Under the pieces are notes generated by a model. The model made no database searches and had not been told where the DNA came from. It was given only the letters and a program-made list of their open reading frames with translations. From positions 310,001 through 374,000 of the forward strand of contig NZ_AYZQ01000001.1 in assembly GCF_001436115.1 (NCBI RefSeq): a DNA stretch of 64,000 nt, written 5' to 3'. The stretch is from Lacticaseibacillus brantae DSM 23927. GTDB lineage: Bacteria; Bacillota; Bacilli; Lactobacillales; Lactobacillaceae. The stretch's first letter is position 1. Every line of letters begins with the position of its first letter. The position numbers and the translations under genes were made by a program. Below, in pieces: positions 34,218-42,193 of this stretch.

Positions 34218-35618
34218 ATGACGGAGATTAAAACACCTAAACAAATCGTTGAACAGTTAGATCAGTATGTAATCGGCCAAACCGATGCGAAGCGTGCTGT
34301 GTCGGTTGCTTTATATAACCGGTATCGCCGGATGCAACTGTCTGACAAACTGCAACAAGAAATCACCCCTAAGAATTTATTGATGATTGGACCGACAGGG
34401 GTCGGGAAAACTGAAATTGCCCGCCGCTTAGCCAAAATTGTCAACGCGCCGTTCGTCAAAGTCGAGGCCACCAAGTTCACTGAAGTGGGCTACGTTGGTC
34501 GTGACGTTGAATCAATGGTGCGGGATTTGGCCGATGTGGCTGTGCAAATGGAAGAAGAACGCCAATTCGCCAATGTGCGCACGCGGGCGACAACTGAAGC
34601 CAACAAGCGTTTGGTGAAGTTGTTGGTGCCAAGCATCAAAAAAGAAAAGCGGACCAACCCAATGAATGACATGATGGCCATGTTGCAAGGCCTCCAGAAC
34701 GGCCAAGCCCCTGAAACCAATGATGAAGGTGAAGTCACCGATGACATCCGTAATCAACGGCTTTCTGTGGCCGAACAGCTTGAAGCCGGTCAACTGGAAG
34801 ATCGTGAATTAACGGTCAGTGTGGCTGACGAGAAGAAGGGCAATGGCCTCAATGACATGTATGGTCAGATGGGGATTGACCTCAGCGAAAGTCTCGGCGC
34901 ATTGATGCCTAAGAAGCAAGTGCAACGGACGATGAGTGTTAAGGAAGCGCGGGAAGTCTTTATTCGGGAAGAATCCGATAAGTTGGTCAATCACGCTGAT
35001 ATTTATCATGACGCCATTGCTGCCGCAGAGAACAATGGGATTATCTTCATCGATGAAATTGATAAGATTGCCGCTGGGGACAAAAAATCCAGTGGTGAAG
35101 TCTCTCGTGAAGGGGTTCAACGCGACATTTTGCCTATTGTTGAAGGGTCGCAAGTGAATACCAAGTATGGTCCGATGAACACGGACCACGTGCTTTTTAT
35201 TGGTTCAGGTGCGTTTGCAGAATCTAAGCCCAGCGATTTAATCGCTGAATTACAGGGCCGATTCCCCATTCGCGTTGAATTGAATGACCTGAGCGAAGCT
35301 GACTTTGTGCGTATTCTGACTGAGCCCGATAATGCGTTAGTGAAGCAATATATGGCTTTAATTGGGACTGATGGCGTTCAAGTCACCTTTACCAAGGAAG
35401 CGATTGAATCGATTGCGCATATCGCCACAACGGTCAATCATGATACCGATAACATCGGAGCCCGGCGGTTAGCCACAATCCTTGAGAAGTTACTCGAGGA
35501 CATCTTGTACGAAGGCCCAGACATGCAAATGGGCAGTATCACAATTACCGAGCAATACGTTAACGACAAGATTGGGAAGATTGTCGCTGACTCAGATATG
35601 ACGCGTTACATCTTGTAA
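34218..35618 (+). CDS. hslU: ATP-dependent protease ATPase subunit HslU
   Basis: This 466-residue AAA+ unfoldase feeds substrates into HslV. Walker A is GPTGVGKTE near residue 58, Walker B is IIFIDEIDKIA, and the EVGYVGRDVESMVRDL pore-region block is typical. The central I domain (about 110-235) carries charged helices. The C-terminal end DSDMTRYIL matches the family tail that inserts into HslV. The start is the ATG at 34218 with TAGGAGG upstream. In B. subtilis codY follows; here an aldose-epimerase-like gene follows 17 bp later. Confidence 0.97.
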   Translation: MTEIKTPKQIVEQLDQYVIGQTDAKRAVSVALYNRYRRMQLSDKLQQEITPKNLLMIGPTGVGKTEIARRLAKIVNAPFVKVEATKFTEVGYVGRDVESMVRDLADVAVQMEEERQFANVRTRATTEANKRLVKLLVPSIKKEKRTNPMNDMMAMLQGLQNGQAPETNDEGEVTDDIRNQRLSVAEQLEAGQLEDRELTVSVADEKKGNGLNDMYGQMGIDLSESLGALMPKKQVQRTMSVKEAREVFIREESDKLVNHADIYHDAIAAAENNGIIFIDEIDKIAAGDKKSSGEVSREGVQRDILPIVEGSQVNTKYGPMNTDHVLFIGSGAFAESKPSDLIAELQGRFPIRVELNDLSEADFVRILTEPDNALVKQYMALIGTDGVQVTFTKEAIESIAHIATTVNHDTDNIGARRLATILEKLLEDILYEGPDMQMGSITITEQYVNDKIGKIVADSDMTRYIL

Positions 35619-35635
35619 ACGAAGGGATTTTTGAC

Positions 35636-36514
35636 ATGGTCACACTTGAAAATGATTTTTTAACCGTCACAATCGATCCACATGGCGCTGAACTGACGAG
35701 CGTTCTCGGGGTGCATTCACAGATTGAGTATCTGTGGCAGGCTGATCCTGCGATTTGGAAGCGGCATGCGCCTGTTTTGTTTCCGATTGTTGGTAAACTG
35801 CATGATGACAGCTACCAATACGAAGGCCAAACCTATCACATGAGTCAACATGGGTTTGCCCGTGATCGGGACTTTACTGTGGTTGAAAGCACTAAAACCA
35901 GTGCCACGTTTGAATTGACGGATGATGCGCAGACGCGGGCGATGTTCCCGTTTGCTTTCAAGCTTGTGATTAAATATGTCCTAGACAACAATATGATTCG
36001 CGTGAATTATGCCGTGACGAATCCAGACACGAAGGCGCCATTGTTCTTCTCGATTGGGGCCCATCCTGGGTTTAATATCCCACTGACAGATGAAACCAAC
36101 TTTGACGGTTACTATATGAGTTTCGATCCTAAGAAATCTCGGGTCCAGATTCCATTGGATGTCGCAGCTGGGATTGATTACACTCACCGGACATTGGCCG
36201 CAACGGATGTTAATCAGAGCCTCAGTCGTGACTTCTTTAAGAATGACGCGGTGATTTATGAGCTAAACGGGAAGACGACCTTCAAGCTCCAATCTGACCA
36301 CAGTAAGCATGGGGTCGCTTTGACGGTTGCCGACGCGCCTTATTTGGGCGTCTGGAGTCCGTACCCAACCACCGGGAATTTTGTCTGCATTGAACCTTGG
36401 TGGGGAATCGCGGACACGATTGACGCCAGTGGGGATTTGACCACTAAACTGGGAATTAATCAATTGGCCCCGCAGGCTGATTTCGAAACTGGCTATACTA
36501 TCCAAACCTTCTAG
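35636..36514 (+). CDS. Aldose 1-epimerase family protein (LacX-like)
   Basis: This 292-residue galactose-mutarotase-like protein of the LacX group should interconvert anomers of a sugar or sugar phosphate. Recognisable parts are LTVTIDPHGAELTSVLG at the start, the RHAPVLFPIVGKLHDD block, MSQHGFARDRDF (His), FFSIGAHPGFNIPL (His) and CIEPWWGIADT (catalytic Glu). The true substrate is not known, and no lac or gal operon is nearby. A weak AAGGGA site precedes the ATG at 35636. It lies 17 bp after hslU, so it probably shares the hslVU transcript, which ends at the following hairpin. Confidence 0.9.
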   Translation: MVTLENDFLTVTIDPHGAELTSVLGVHSQIEYLWQADPAIWKRHAPVLFPIVGKLHDDSYQYEGQTYHMSQHGFARDRDFTVVESTKTSATFELTDDAQTRAMFPFAFKLVIKYVLDNNMIRVNYAVTNPDTKAPLFFSIGAHPGFNIPLTDETNFDGYYMSFDPKKSRVQIPLDVAAGIDYTHRTLAATDVNQSLSRDFFKNDAVIYELNGKTTFKLQSDHSKHGVALTVADAPYLGVWSPYPTTGNFVCIEPWWGIADTIDASGDLTTKLGINQLAPQADFETGYTIQTF

Positions 36515-36524
36515 TTCGAGGCAT

Positions 36525-36570
36525 AAAAAGAGAGACGACACTGTCTAGCGGCAATGTGGTCTCTCTTTGT
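36525..36570. terminator. Bidirectional terminator between lacX-like gene and plsY
   Basis: AAAGAGAGAC pairs with GTCTCTCTTT around a 22-nt loop that can itself fold; A-rich and T-rich flanks suit both directions. Confidence 0.8.
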
Positions 36571-36588
36571 TTGTGGTGAGCCAATGGC

Positions 36589-37209
36589 TTAAGCCTTTTT
36601 ACGATCGCGTAAATATTTGCCTAAGCCAAAGGGGACCATGTTTTCAGTTCCAGCTTTAATGCGTTTGAAATTGTCGCGGTGGCGGATGAGAAAGACAATC
36701 CATAAGACAAATGCGACCGTCGACAGTAACCAGTCATGATAAACCAATGACCAAGCCGTAATAATCCCCATACCGACCGTACTGGCAATACTAACCATGG
36801 AGGTTAAGCAGACAAGGCTAAAGAAAATCGCACAGGCAATCACAAAGAAGGGTGGATTATACGCGAGTAAAATCCCGGCGCTGGTCGCAACAGCTTTACC
36901 TCCTTTAAACCCGATAAAGATCGAGAAAGTATGGCCCAGAACAGCCGCCAAGCCAACGACAAGAATCAACCAGTGTTCGGTGAATCCGGCCAAGTATGGT
37001 AAGCTTGCCCCTAATGTCCCTTTTAAAATATCCATGACCAAGACAACGGTACCGCCAACCGGGCCTAACACTCGGTAAGCATTAGTCGTACCAATATTGT
37101 GGCTGCCATGTTGGCGAATATCTTGATGGTAGAAGAGCTGGCCAATCCAGACGCCACTAGGAATCGAACCAATTAAATAAGCAAGTAGGAAGCATATCAG
37201 CAGTTTCAT
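36589..37209 (-). CDS. plsY: Acyl-phosphate:glycerol-3-phosphate acyltransferase PlsY
   Basis: This 206-residue integral membrane enzyme carries out the first acylation of glycerol-3-phosphate with acyl-phosphate made by PlsX. Five membrane segments are visible. The family motifs are present: AYLIGSIPSGVWIGQLFY with a nearby HGSHNIGTTNAYRVLG, then LGHTFSIFIGFKGGKAVATSAGILL. The size is typical. AGGAGTGGGG precedes the ATG at 37209 on the minus strand. It is divergent from parE, the arrangement also found in other lactobacilli and B. subtilis relatives. Confidence 0.96.
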   Translation of the reverse strand: MKLLICFLLAYLIGSIPSGVWIGQLFYHQDIRQHGSHNIGTTNAYRVLGPVGGTVVLVMDILKGTLGASLPYLAGFTEHWLILVVGLAAVLGHTFSIFIGFKGGKAVATSAGILLAYNPPFFVIACAIFFSLVCLTSMVSIASTVGMGIITAWSLVYHDWLLSTVAFVLWIVFLIRHRDNFKRIKAGTENMVPFGLGKYLRDRKKA

Positions 37210-37338
37210 TGCCCCACTCCTTTCGCTGAATCATTGTAGCATGAAACCCGTGGCTTTTGTAGATAGCCAAGGATTTTTGCAGGGTCAAATTATGCCGGAC
37301 TTGCTTTTTGCGAACGCATGTTCTATCGTGAATAAGCT

Positions 37339-37363
37339 GCTTTCAAAAATTAAAATTGAAAGC
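37339..37363 (+). repeat. Inverted repeat upstream of parE
   Basis: Arms GCTTTCAA (37339-37346) and TTGAAAGC (37356-37363) are separated by 9 AT-rich bases. The right arm contains the TTGAAA that serves as -35 of parE. It may be an operator; no regulator can be named. The rest of the 207-bp plsY-parE gap holds no gene. Confidence 0.65.
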
Positions 37364-37385
37364 TGAATCCAGTTTAGTGTAGAGT
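37356..37385 (+). promoter_or_regulatory. Promoter of parE-parC
   Basis: TTGAAA (37356-37361) with TAGAGT (37380-37385) and an 18-bp spacer lies 31 bp before the parE start. Confidence 0.5.
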
Positions 37386-37416
37386 ATTGAATAGTTGTAC
37401 TAAGAAGGAGTTAGTT

Positions 37417-39432
37417 ATGAGCAAGCCAAAGGAAACATACACTGATTCATCAATTCAGGTCCTTGAAGGTCTTGAAGCGGTGCGGAAGCGGCCCGGGATG
37501 TACATTGGGTCGACCGATGGCCGTGGCCTTCACCATTTAGTTTACGAAATTGTCGACAACGCCGTCGATGAAGCCCTGGCTGGCTTTGGCGATACCATTG
37601 CGGTGACCATCCACGCCGACGACTCGATTACGGTGAGTGATCATGGTCGGGGAATGCCAACTGGGATGCATGCGTCTGGTAAGCCCACAATTGAAGTCAT
37701 TTTAACGGTGCTCCATGCTGGTGGGAAATTCTCTCAGAACAGCTATAAAACTTCTGGGGGCCTGCACGGTGTGGGGGCGAGTGTTGTGAACGCCCTATCC
37801 GAAAGCCTGACTGTTCGGGTCGTCCGGGACGGTGAAGCCTTTGAAGAACATTTCGTCAATGGTGGTCATCCCGATGGGTCGCTGGTGAAGGTGGGTAAAG
37901 TTAAAGAACCAAATGGAACGACCATCACCTTTAAGCCCGACCCAACCATCTTTCAAACCACAACCTATAGTTTCGATACATTAGCTGAACGGTTACGGGA
38001 ATCGGCTTTTCTGCTCAAAGATATTACGATTACCTTAACCGACGAACGCACCGACAAAGCCGAAGTTTATCATTATCCTGACGGTTTAGTCAGTTTTGTG
38101 AGCTATTTGAATGAAGACAAGGATACCTTGTCACCTGTGATGAATTTTGAAGGCCAAAAGGATGGCATTATTGTCGATTTTGCGGGTCAGTATAACGACG
38201 GTTACTCAGAGAACATTATCTCGTTTGTTAACAACGTCCGAACTGGCGATGGCGGAACTCATGAAGCAGGCCTGCGGACAGCCTTGACCCGCAGTTTCAA
38301 TGAATTTGCCCGCAAGGTGGGGCTGCTCAAAGAACGGGATAAGAATTTGGAAGGGACCGACGTGCGGGAAGGCCTGAGCGCAGTCTTGTCAATTCGTGTG
38401 CCCGAAGAACTTCTGCAGTTTGAAGGTCAGACCAAGGGTAAGTTGGGCACGCCTCAGGCTCGGGCAGTGGTTGATGCCGTGGTTTACGAACAGCTCAATT
38501 TCTACCTGATGGAAAACGGGGATGCTGCTCAGGCCTTGGTGCGCAAGGCTGTGAAGGCCAGAGAGGCGCGCGAAGCAGCACGTAAAGCGCGGGAAGATAG
38601 CCGAACGGGCAAACGCAAGAAGAAGAGCGATGGCCTATTATCCGGTAAATTAACCCCAGCCCAGTCCAAGAATGCGCAGAAGAATGAGTTGTACTTGGTC
38701 GAAGGGGATTCTGCTGGTGGGTCAGCTAAACAGGGCCGCGATCGGAAGTTCCAAGCGATCCTGCCATTACGGGGGAAAGTTCTGAACACCCAGAAAGCTA
38801 AACTGCAAGACATCATGAAAAACGAAGAAATCAACACCATGATTTATACGATTGGTGCTGGTGTCGGGACTGATTTTGATTTGGATGCGGCCAATTACGA
38901 CAAGATCATCATTATGACTGATGCGGATACCGACGGGGCCCACATTCAAATTCTATTGTTAACGTTCTTCTATCGCTATATGCGTCCATTGATTGATGCG
39001 GGTAAGGTCTTTATTGCCTTACCACCGCTATATCGCCTGCAAAAAGGCGCCGGGGCGAAGACAAAGATTGCCTATGCCTGGACCGATGATGAGCTAGCCA
39101 AAGAAACCCAAACAATGGGGAAGGGTTACACCTTGACTCGATTCAAAGGGTTAGGGGAAATGAATGCCGACCAGCTGTGGGAGACTACCATGAATCCAGA
39201 AACTCGGACCTTGATTCGCGTGCGGATTGATGATGCGGCGCTCGCTGAACGCCGGGTCACAACCCTAATGGGGGACCGAGTTGAACCGCGGCGAAATTGG
39301 ATTGAGAAGAATGTGAAGTTCGATTTGGATGATGACGGCAGTATTCTTGAAACCGCCACGCCAGATCACACACATCAACAATTCGGTGCACAACAGATTG
39401 TTAAGCAATTGGACAAGAAGAAAGGGAAGTAA
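37417..39432 (+). CDS. parE: DNA topoisomerase IV subunit B
   Basis: This 671-residue ATPase subunit of topoisomerase IV decatenates sister chromosomes. The GHKL ATP-binding part is shown by VRKRPGMYIGSTDGRGLHHLVYEIVDNAVDEA and GGLHGVGASVVNAL, and the TOPRIM domain by LYLVEGDSAGGSAKQGRDR and MTDADTDGAHI. It is ParE and not GyrB because of the pairing with parC and the divergent plsY. The ATG at 37417 follows AAGAAGGAG; a TTG 30 bp upstream is less likely. parC starts 5 bp after the stop. Confidence 0.95.
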   Translation: MSKPKETYTDSSIQVLEGLEAVRKRPGMYIGSTDGRGLHHLVYEIVDNAVDEALAGFGDTIAVTIHADDSITVSDHGRGMPTGMHASGKPTIEVILTVLHAGGKFSQNSYKTSGGLHGVGASVVNALSESLTVRVVRDGEAFEEHFVNGGHPDGSLVKVGKVKEPNGTTITFKPDPTIFQTTTYSFDTLAERLRESAFLLKDITITLTDERTDKAEVYHYPDGLVSFVSYLNEDKDTLSPVMNFEGQKDGIIVDFAGQYNDGYSENIISFVNNVRTGDGGTHEAGLRTALTRSFNEFARKVGLLKERDKNLEGTDVREGLSAVLSIRVPEELLQFEGQTKGKLGTPQARAVVDAVVYEQLNFYLMENGDAAQALVRKAVKAREAREAARKAREDSRTGKRKKKSDGLLSGKLTPAQSKNAQKNELYLVEGDSAGGSAKQGRDRKFQAILPLRGKVLNTQKAKLQDIMKNEEINTMIYTIGAGVGTDFDLDAANYDKIIIMTDADTDGAHIQILLLTFFYRYMRPLIDAGKVFIALPPLYRLQKGAGAKTKIAYAWTDDELAKETQTMGKGYTLTRFKGLGEMNADQLWETTMNPETRTLIRVRIDDAALAERRVTTLMGDRVEPRRNWIEKNVKFDLDDDGSILETATPDHTHQQFGAQQIVKQLDKKKGK

Positions 39433-39437
39433 TCGAA

Positions 39438-41891
39438 TTGGCAAATCAAATTCAAGAACTGACCTTAGAGGAAGTTATGGGCGATCGGTTTGGTCGCTAT
39501 TCTAAATACATTATTCAAGAACGGGCCCTGCCAGACGTTCGGGATGGCTTAAAACCGGTGCAACGCCGCATTCTTTTTGCGATGAATCAAGACGGCAACA
39601 CGTACGATAAGGGATTCCGAAAGTCCGCTAAATCGGTTGGTAACGTTATGGGGAATTATCATCCCCATGGGGATAGTTCAATCTATGAGGCGATGGTGCG
39701 ATTGTCACAGTCGTGGAAACTGCGAGCGCCATTAGTTGAGATGCACGGTAACAACGGGTCAATGGACGGCGATCCGCCAGCAGCGATGCGGTATACCGAA
39801 GCGCGGCTCAGCAAAATTGCTGCCGAATTATTGCAAGACATCGACAAAGAGACCGTTGATATGGTGTTGAACTTTGATGACACCGCTCAGGAACCAACTG
39901 TATTGCCAGCCGCCTTCCCTAATTTACTGGTGAATGGCGCTACTGGGATTTCTGCCGGTTATGCGACTGAAATTCCCCCTCATAATCTACAAGAAGTAAT
40001 TGATGCGCTGCTGTATCTCATCAAGCATCCTGAAGCTGACTTAGCTGTGTTGATGCAATTCATCAAGGGGCCAGATTTTCCGACTGGTGGGATTATTCAA
40101 GGCTTATCGGGGATTAAGGATGCCTATGCCACCGGCCGCGGCAAAATCATGGTGCGGGCAAAAACCCACATCGAAGATTTACGGGGTGGCAAGCAGCAGA
40201 TTGTGGTGAGTGAATTGCCATATGAAGTGAATAAAGCTAATTTAGTGAAGAAGATTGATGAACTACGCGTCAATAAGAAGGTCGATGGCATTGCGGAAGT
40301 TCGAGACGAGTCAGACCGTTTCGGCTTATCGGTTGTCATCGAGCTGAAAAAGCAGGCCAATGCGGAAGGTATTTTGACCTACTTGTTCAAAAACACGGAT
40401 TTACAAATTGCTTATAACTTCAACATGGTGGCCATTGCCGACATGCAACCTAAGCAATTAGGGATTAAACCGATGCTGGAGGCGTATTTAGCTCACCGGC
40501 GGGATGTTGTGACCCGGCGCACCCAGTTTGACCTGGATAAGGCCCAAGCCCGTCAGCACATCGTTGAAGGCTTGATTAAGATGCTGTCGATCCTGGATCA
40601 AGTGATTGCTACGATTCGCCACAGTCTCGATAAGTCGGATGCCAAGCATAATTTGGTGGCTGATTTTGAATTCTCTGAAGCTCAGGCCGAAGCCATCGTT
40701 TCCTTGCAGTTGTATCGGTTGACGAATACTGATATTACCGCTTTGGAAAAAGAGGCGGCTGAACTGGCCAAGAAGATTGCCACTTATGAGCAAATTTTGG
40801 CTGATAGTAAGACGCTTGATAAAGAGATCGAGACAGAATTAAAGGCGATTGCTAAGACCTACGGCACGCCGCGTTTAAGTGTGATTGAAGACCAGATTGA
40901 GGTCCTCGAAGTTGAAACGACAGTCACTGTGACTGATGAACAAGTGATGGTCTTGGTTTCTCGCGATGGCTACGTCAAGCGCAGTTCTTTGCGCAGTTTC
41001 CAGGCGGTCGCGCCTGAAGACAATGGGCTGAAGGAAAATGACTTCGTTGTCTTTAGCGAAGAACTCAGCACGTTGACGCACCTTTATATTGCGACGAACA
41101 AGGGTCACTTAATCTATCGGCCGGTGTACGAAATTAGCGATGAGCGATGGAAAGACAGTGGTGAACATCTGAGTCAGACAGTTGGGTTAGCCGCCGATGA
41201 GAAAGTGATTGCGGCCTTTGACTTTGACCAACTCGATGGGGATGGCCGCTTCGTGTTTGGCTCGAGTGACGGCTATATCAAGCAAACAGCGCTTGCTGAT
41301 TTGCAACCGCAACGCAATTACAAGAGCAAACCGATGGTAGCAATGAAGCTGAAACAAGATGATGCGAATGTCACCAATGCTTATTTTGTCGCTAGTGACG
41401 CTAATACTAATGTCGTGGCAGTCTCAAACCAGGCTTATGGTTTGGCTTTTGCTTTGAACGAAGTTTCAGTCGTCGGTGCACGGACCACTGGGGTTAAGTT
41501 AATGGATCTGAAGCCGGAAGACTTTGTCGTTAATTTTGTCCTCGTGGCCGATACGCTCGCTGCCAAAATTGCGATTTTGACCCAACGTGGGGCCTTTAAA
41601 CAGATGGCAGTGAGTGAACTGGGCACAATGACACGGGCTCGGCGAGGATTGATGGTGCTGCGCGAATTGAAGCGTGATCCGCATCGAATTGTTGCAATGG
41701 CATTGATTCAGCCTAATCAGTCGTTGGCCGTCTTAACTGATCAAGACACCAGCATCACATTGAACCCAGCTGAACACCCGAGTGGGGATCGCTATTCTAA
41801 TGGCTCTTTTGTGATTGATACTGAAACTCAAGGCGTACCCGTCTTGATGTTACCCGTGATCCAGCCGCTAACGGATAACGAGAATAATTAG
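39438..41891 (+). CDS. parC: DNA topoisomerase IV subunit A
   Basis: This 817-residue subunit cuts and rejoins DNA in topoisomerase IV. The active-site Tyr is in AAMRYTEARLS near residue 120, preceded by the quinolone-region GNVMGNYHPHGDSSIYEAMV (Ser and Glu at the usual wild-type positions). The C-terminal half holds beta-pinwheel repeats such as LVSRDGYVKRSSL, FGSSDGYIKQTAL and ILTQRGAFKQMAV. The start is a TTG at 39438 with AAGGGAAG upstream; the protein then begins MANQIQELTLEEVMGDRFGRYS as in homologues. It is co-transcribed with parE and ends at a strong terminator. Confidence 0.95.
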   Translation: MANQIQELTLEEVMGDRFGRYSKYIIQERALPDVRDGLKPVQRRILFAMNQDGNTYDKGFRKSAKSVGNVMGNYHPHGDSSIYEAMVRLSQSWKLRAPLVEMHGNNGSMDGDPPAAMRYTEARLSKIAAELLQDIDKETVDMVLNFDDTAQEPTVLPAAFPNLLVNGATGISAGYATEIPPHNLQEVIDALLYLIKHPEADLAVLMQFIKGPDFPTGGIIQGLSGIKDAYATGRGKIMVRAKTHIEDLRGGKQQIVVSELPYEVNKANLVKKIDELRVNKKVDGIAEVRDESDRFGLSVVIELKKQANAEGILTYLFKNTDLQIAYNFNMVAIADMQPKQLGIKPMLEAYLAHRRDVVTRRTQFDLDKAQARQHIVEGLIKMLSILDQVIATIRHSLDKSDAKHNLVADFEFSEAQAEAIVSLQLYRLTNTDITALEKEAAELAKKIATYEQILADSKTLDKEIETELKAIAKTYGTPRLSVIEDQIEVLEVETTVTVTDEQVMVLVSRDGYVKRSSLRSFQAVAPEDNGLKENDFVVFSEELSTLTHLYIATNKGHLIYRPVYEISDERWKDSGEHLSQTVGLAADEKVIAAFDFDQLDGDGRFVFGSSDGYIKQTALADLQPQRNYKSKPMVAMKLKQDDANVTNAYFVASDANTNVVAVSNQAYGLAFALNEVSVVGARTTGVKLMDLKPEDFVVNFVLVADTLAAKIAILTQRGAFKQMAVSELGTMTRARRGLMVLRELKRDPHRIVAMALIQPNQSLAVLTDQDTSITLNPAEHPSGDRYSNGSFVIDTETQGVPVLMLPVIQPLTDNENN

Positions 41892-41901
41892 CACTGTGAT
41901 G

Positions 41902-41933
41902 AGCACGAGTCCAGACGGACCCGTGCTTTTTTG
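41902..41933 (+). terminator. Intrinsic terminator after parC
   Basis: AGCACG-A-GTCC pairs with GGAC-C-CGTGCT around an AGAC loop, followed by TTTTTT. Confidence 0.9.
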
Positions 41934-42050
41934 ATGGTCAATAAGATTGCAGGCAATTTAAATGTTATCAAGTGAACAAATTCGAGATTAAGCTCAGATG
42001 ACGGTGATTAAAAATACATAACAATGCCTATTTAAAGGTAAAGAAAAGGC

Positions 42051-42078
42051 TTGCAAGGACTTTGTGATATGATATACT
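42051..42078 (+). promoter_or_regulatory. Promoter of pflB
   Basis: TTGCAA (42051-42056) and TATACT (42073-42078) are 16 bp apart. This leaves a leader of about 110 nt before pflB. The 117 bp upstream of it (to the parC terminator) are AT-rich and hold no gene. Confidence 0.65.
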
Positions 42079-42090
42079 TTCTTTGTAGGA

Positions 42091-42167
42091 AATGTGAAAA
42101 GGTAGCATCATCCCTCGCCACCAAAGTTCGACGCCATCTAGAGGGCCAGCAACCTTTCACGCACATT
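42091..42167 (+). promoter_or_regulatory. Structured 5' leader of pflB
   Basis: The leader can fold into a closed structure: AATGTG (42091-42096) with CACATT (42162-42167), or GTGAAAAGGT (42094-42103) with ACCTTTCAC (42152-42160). These are alternative pairings because both use the same GTG. Inside, CCCTC (42112-42116) pairs with GAGGG (42141-42145). The ribosome site GGGGAGG (42178-42184) lies 10 bases after the fold. I do not recognise a known riboswitch class. A regulatory role is an inference. Confidence 0.5.
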
Positions 42168-42193
42168 AAACCGAAACGGGGAGGCATTACAGC

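Noticed and set aside
42062-42079. Rex-type operator at the pflB promoter
   Set aside because: Only a TTGTGA half-site is present (42062-42067); the expected TCACAA partner is absent.
42091-42167. ZTP (pfl) riboswitch upstream of pflB
   Set aside because: The conserved ZTP core, especially the CCGCCUGGGC-type 3' part, could not be found. The stems seen do not follow the known layout.
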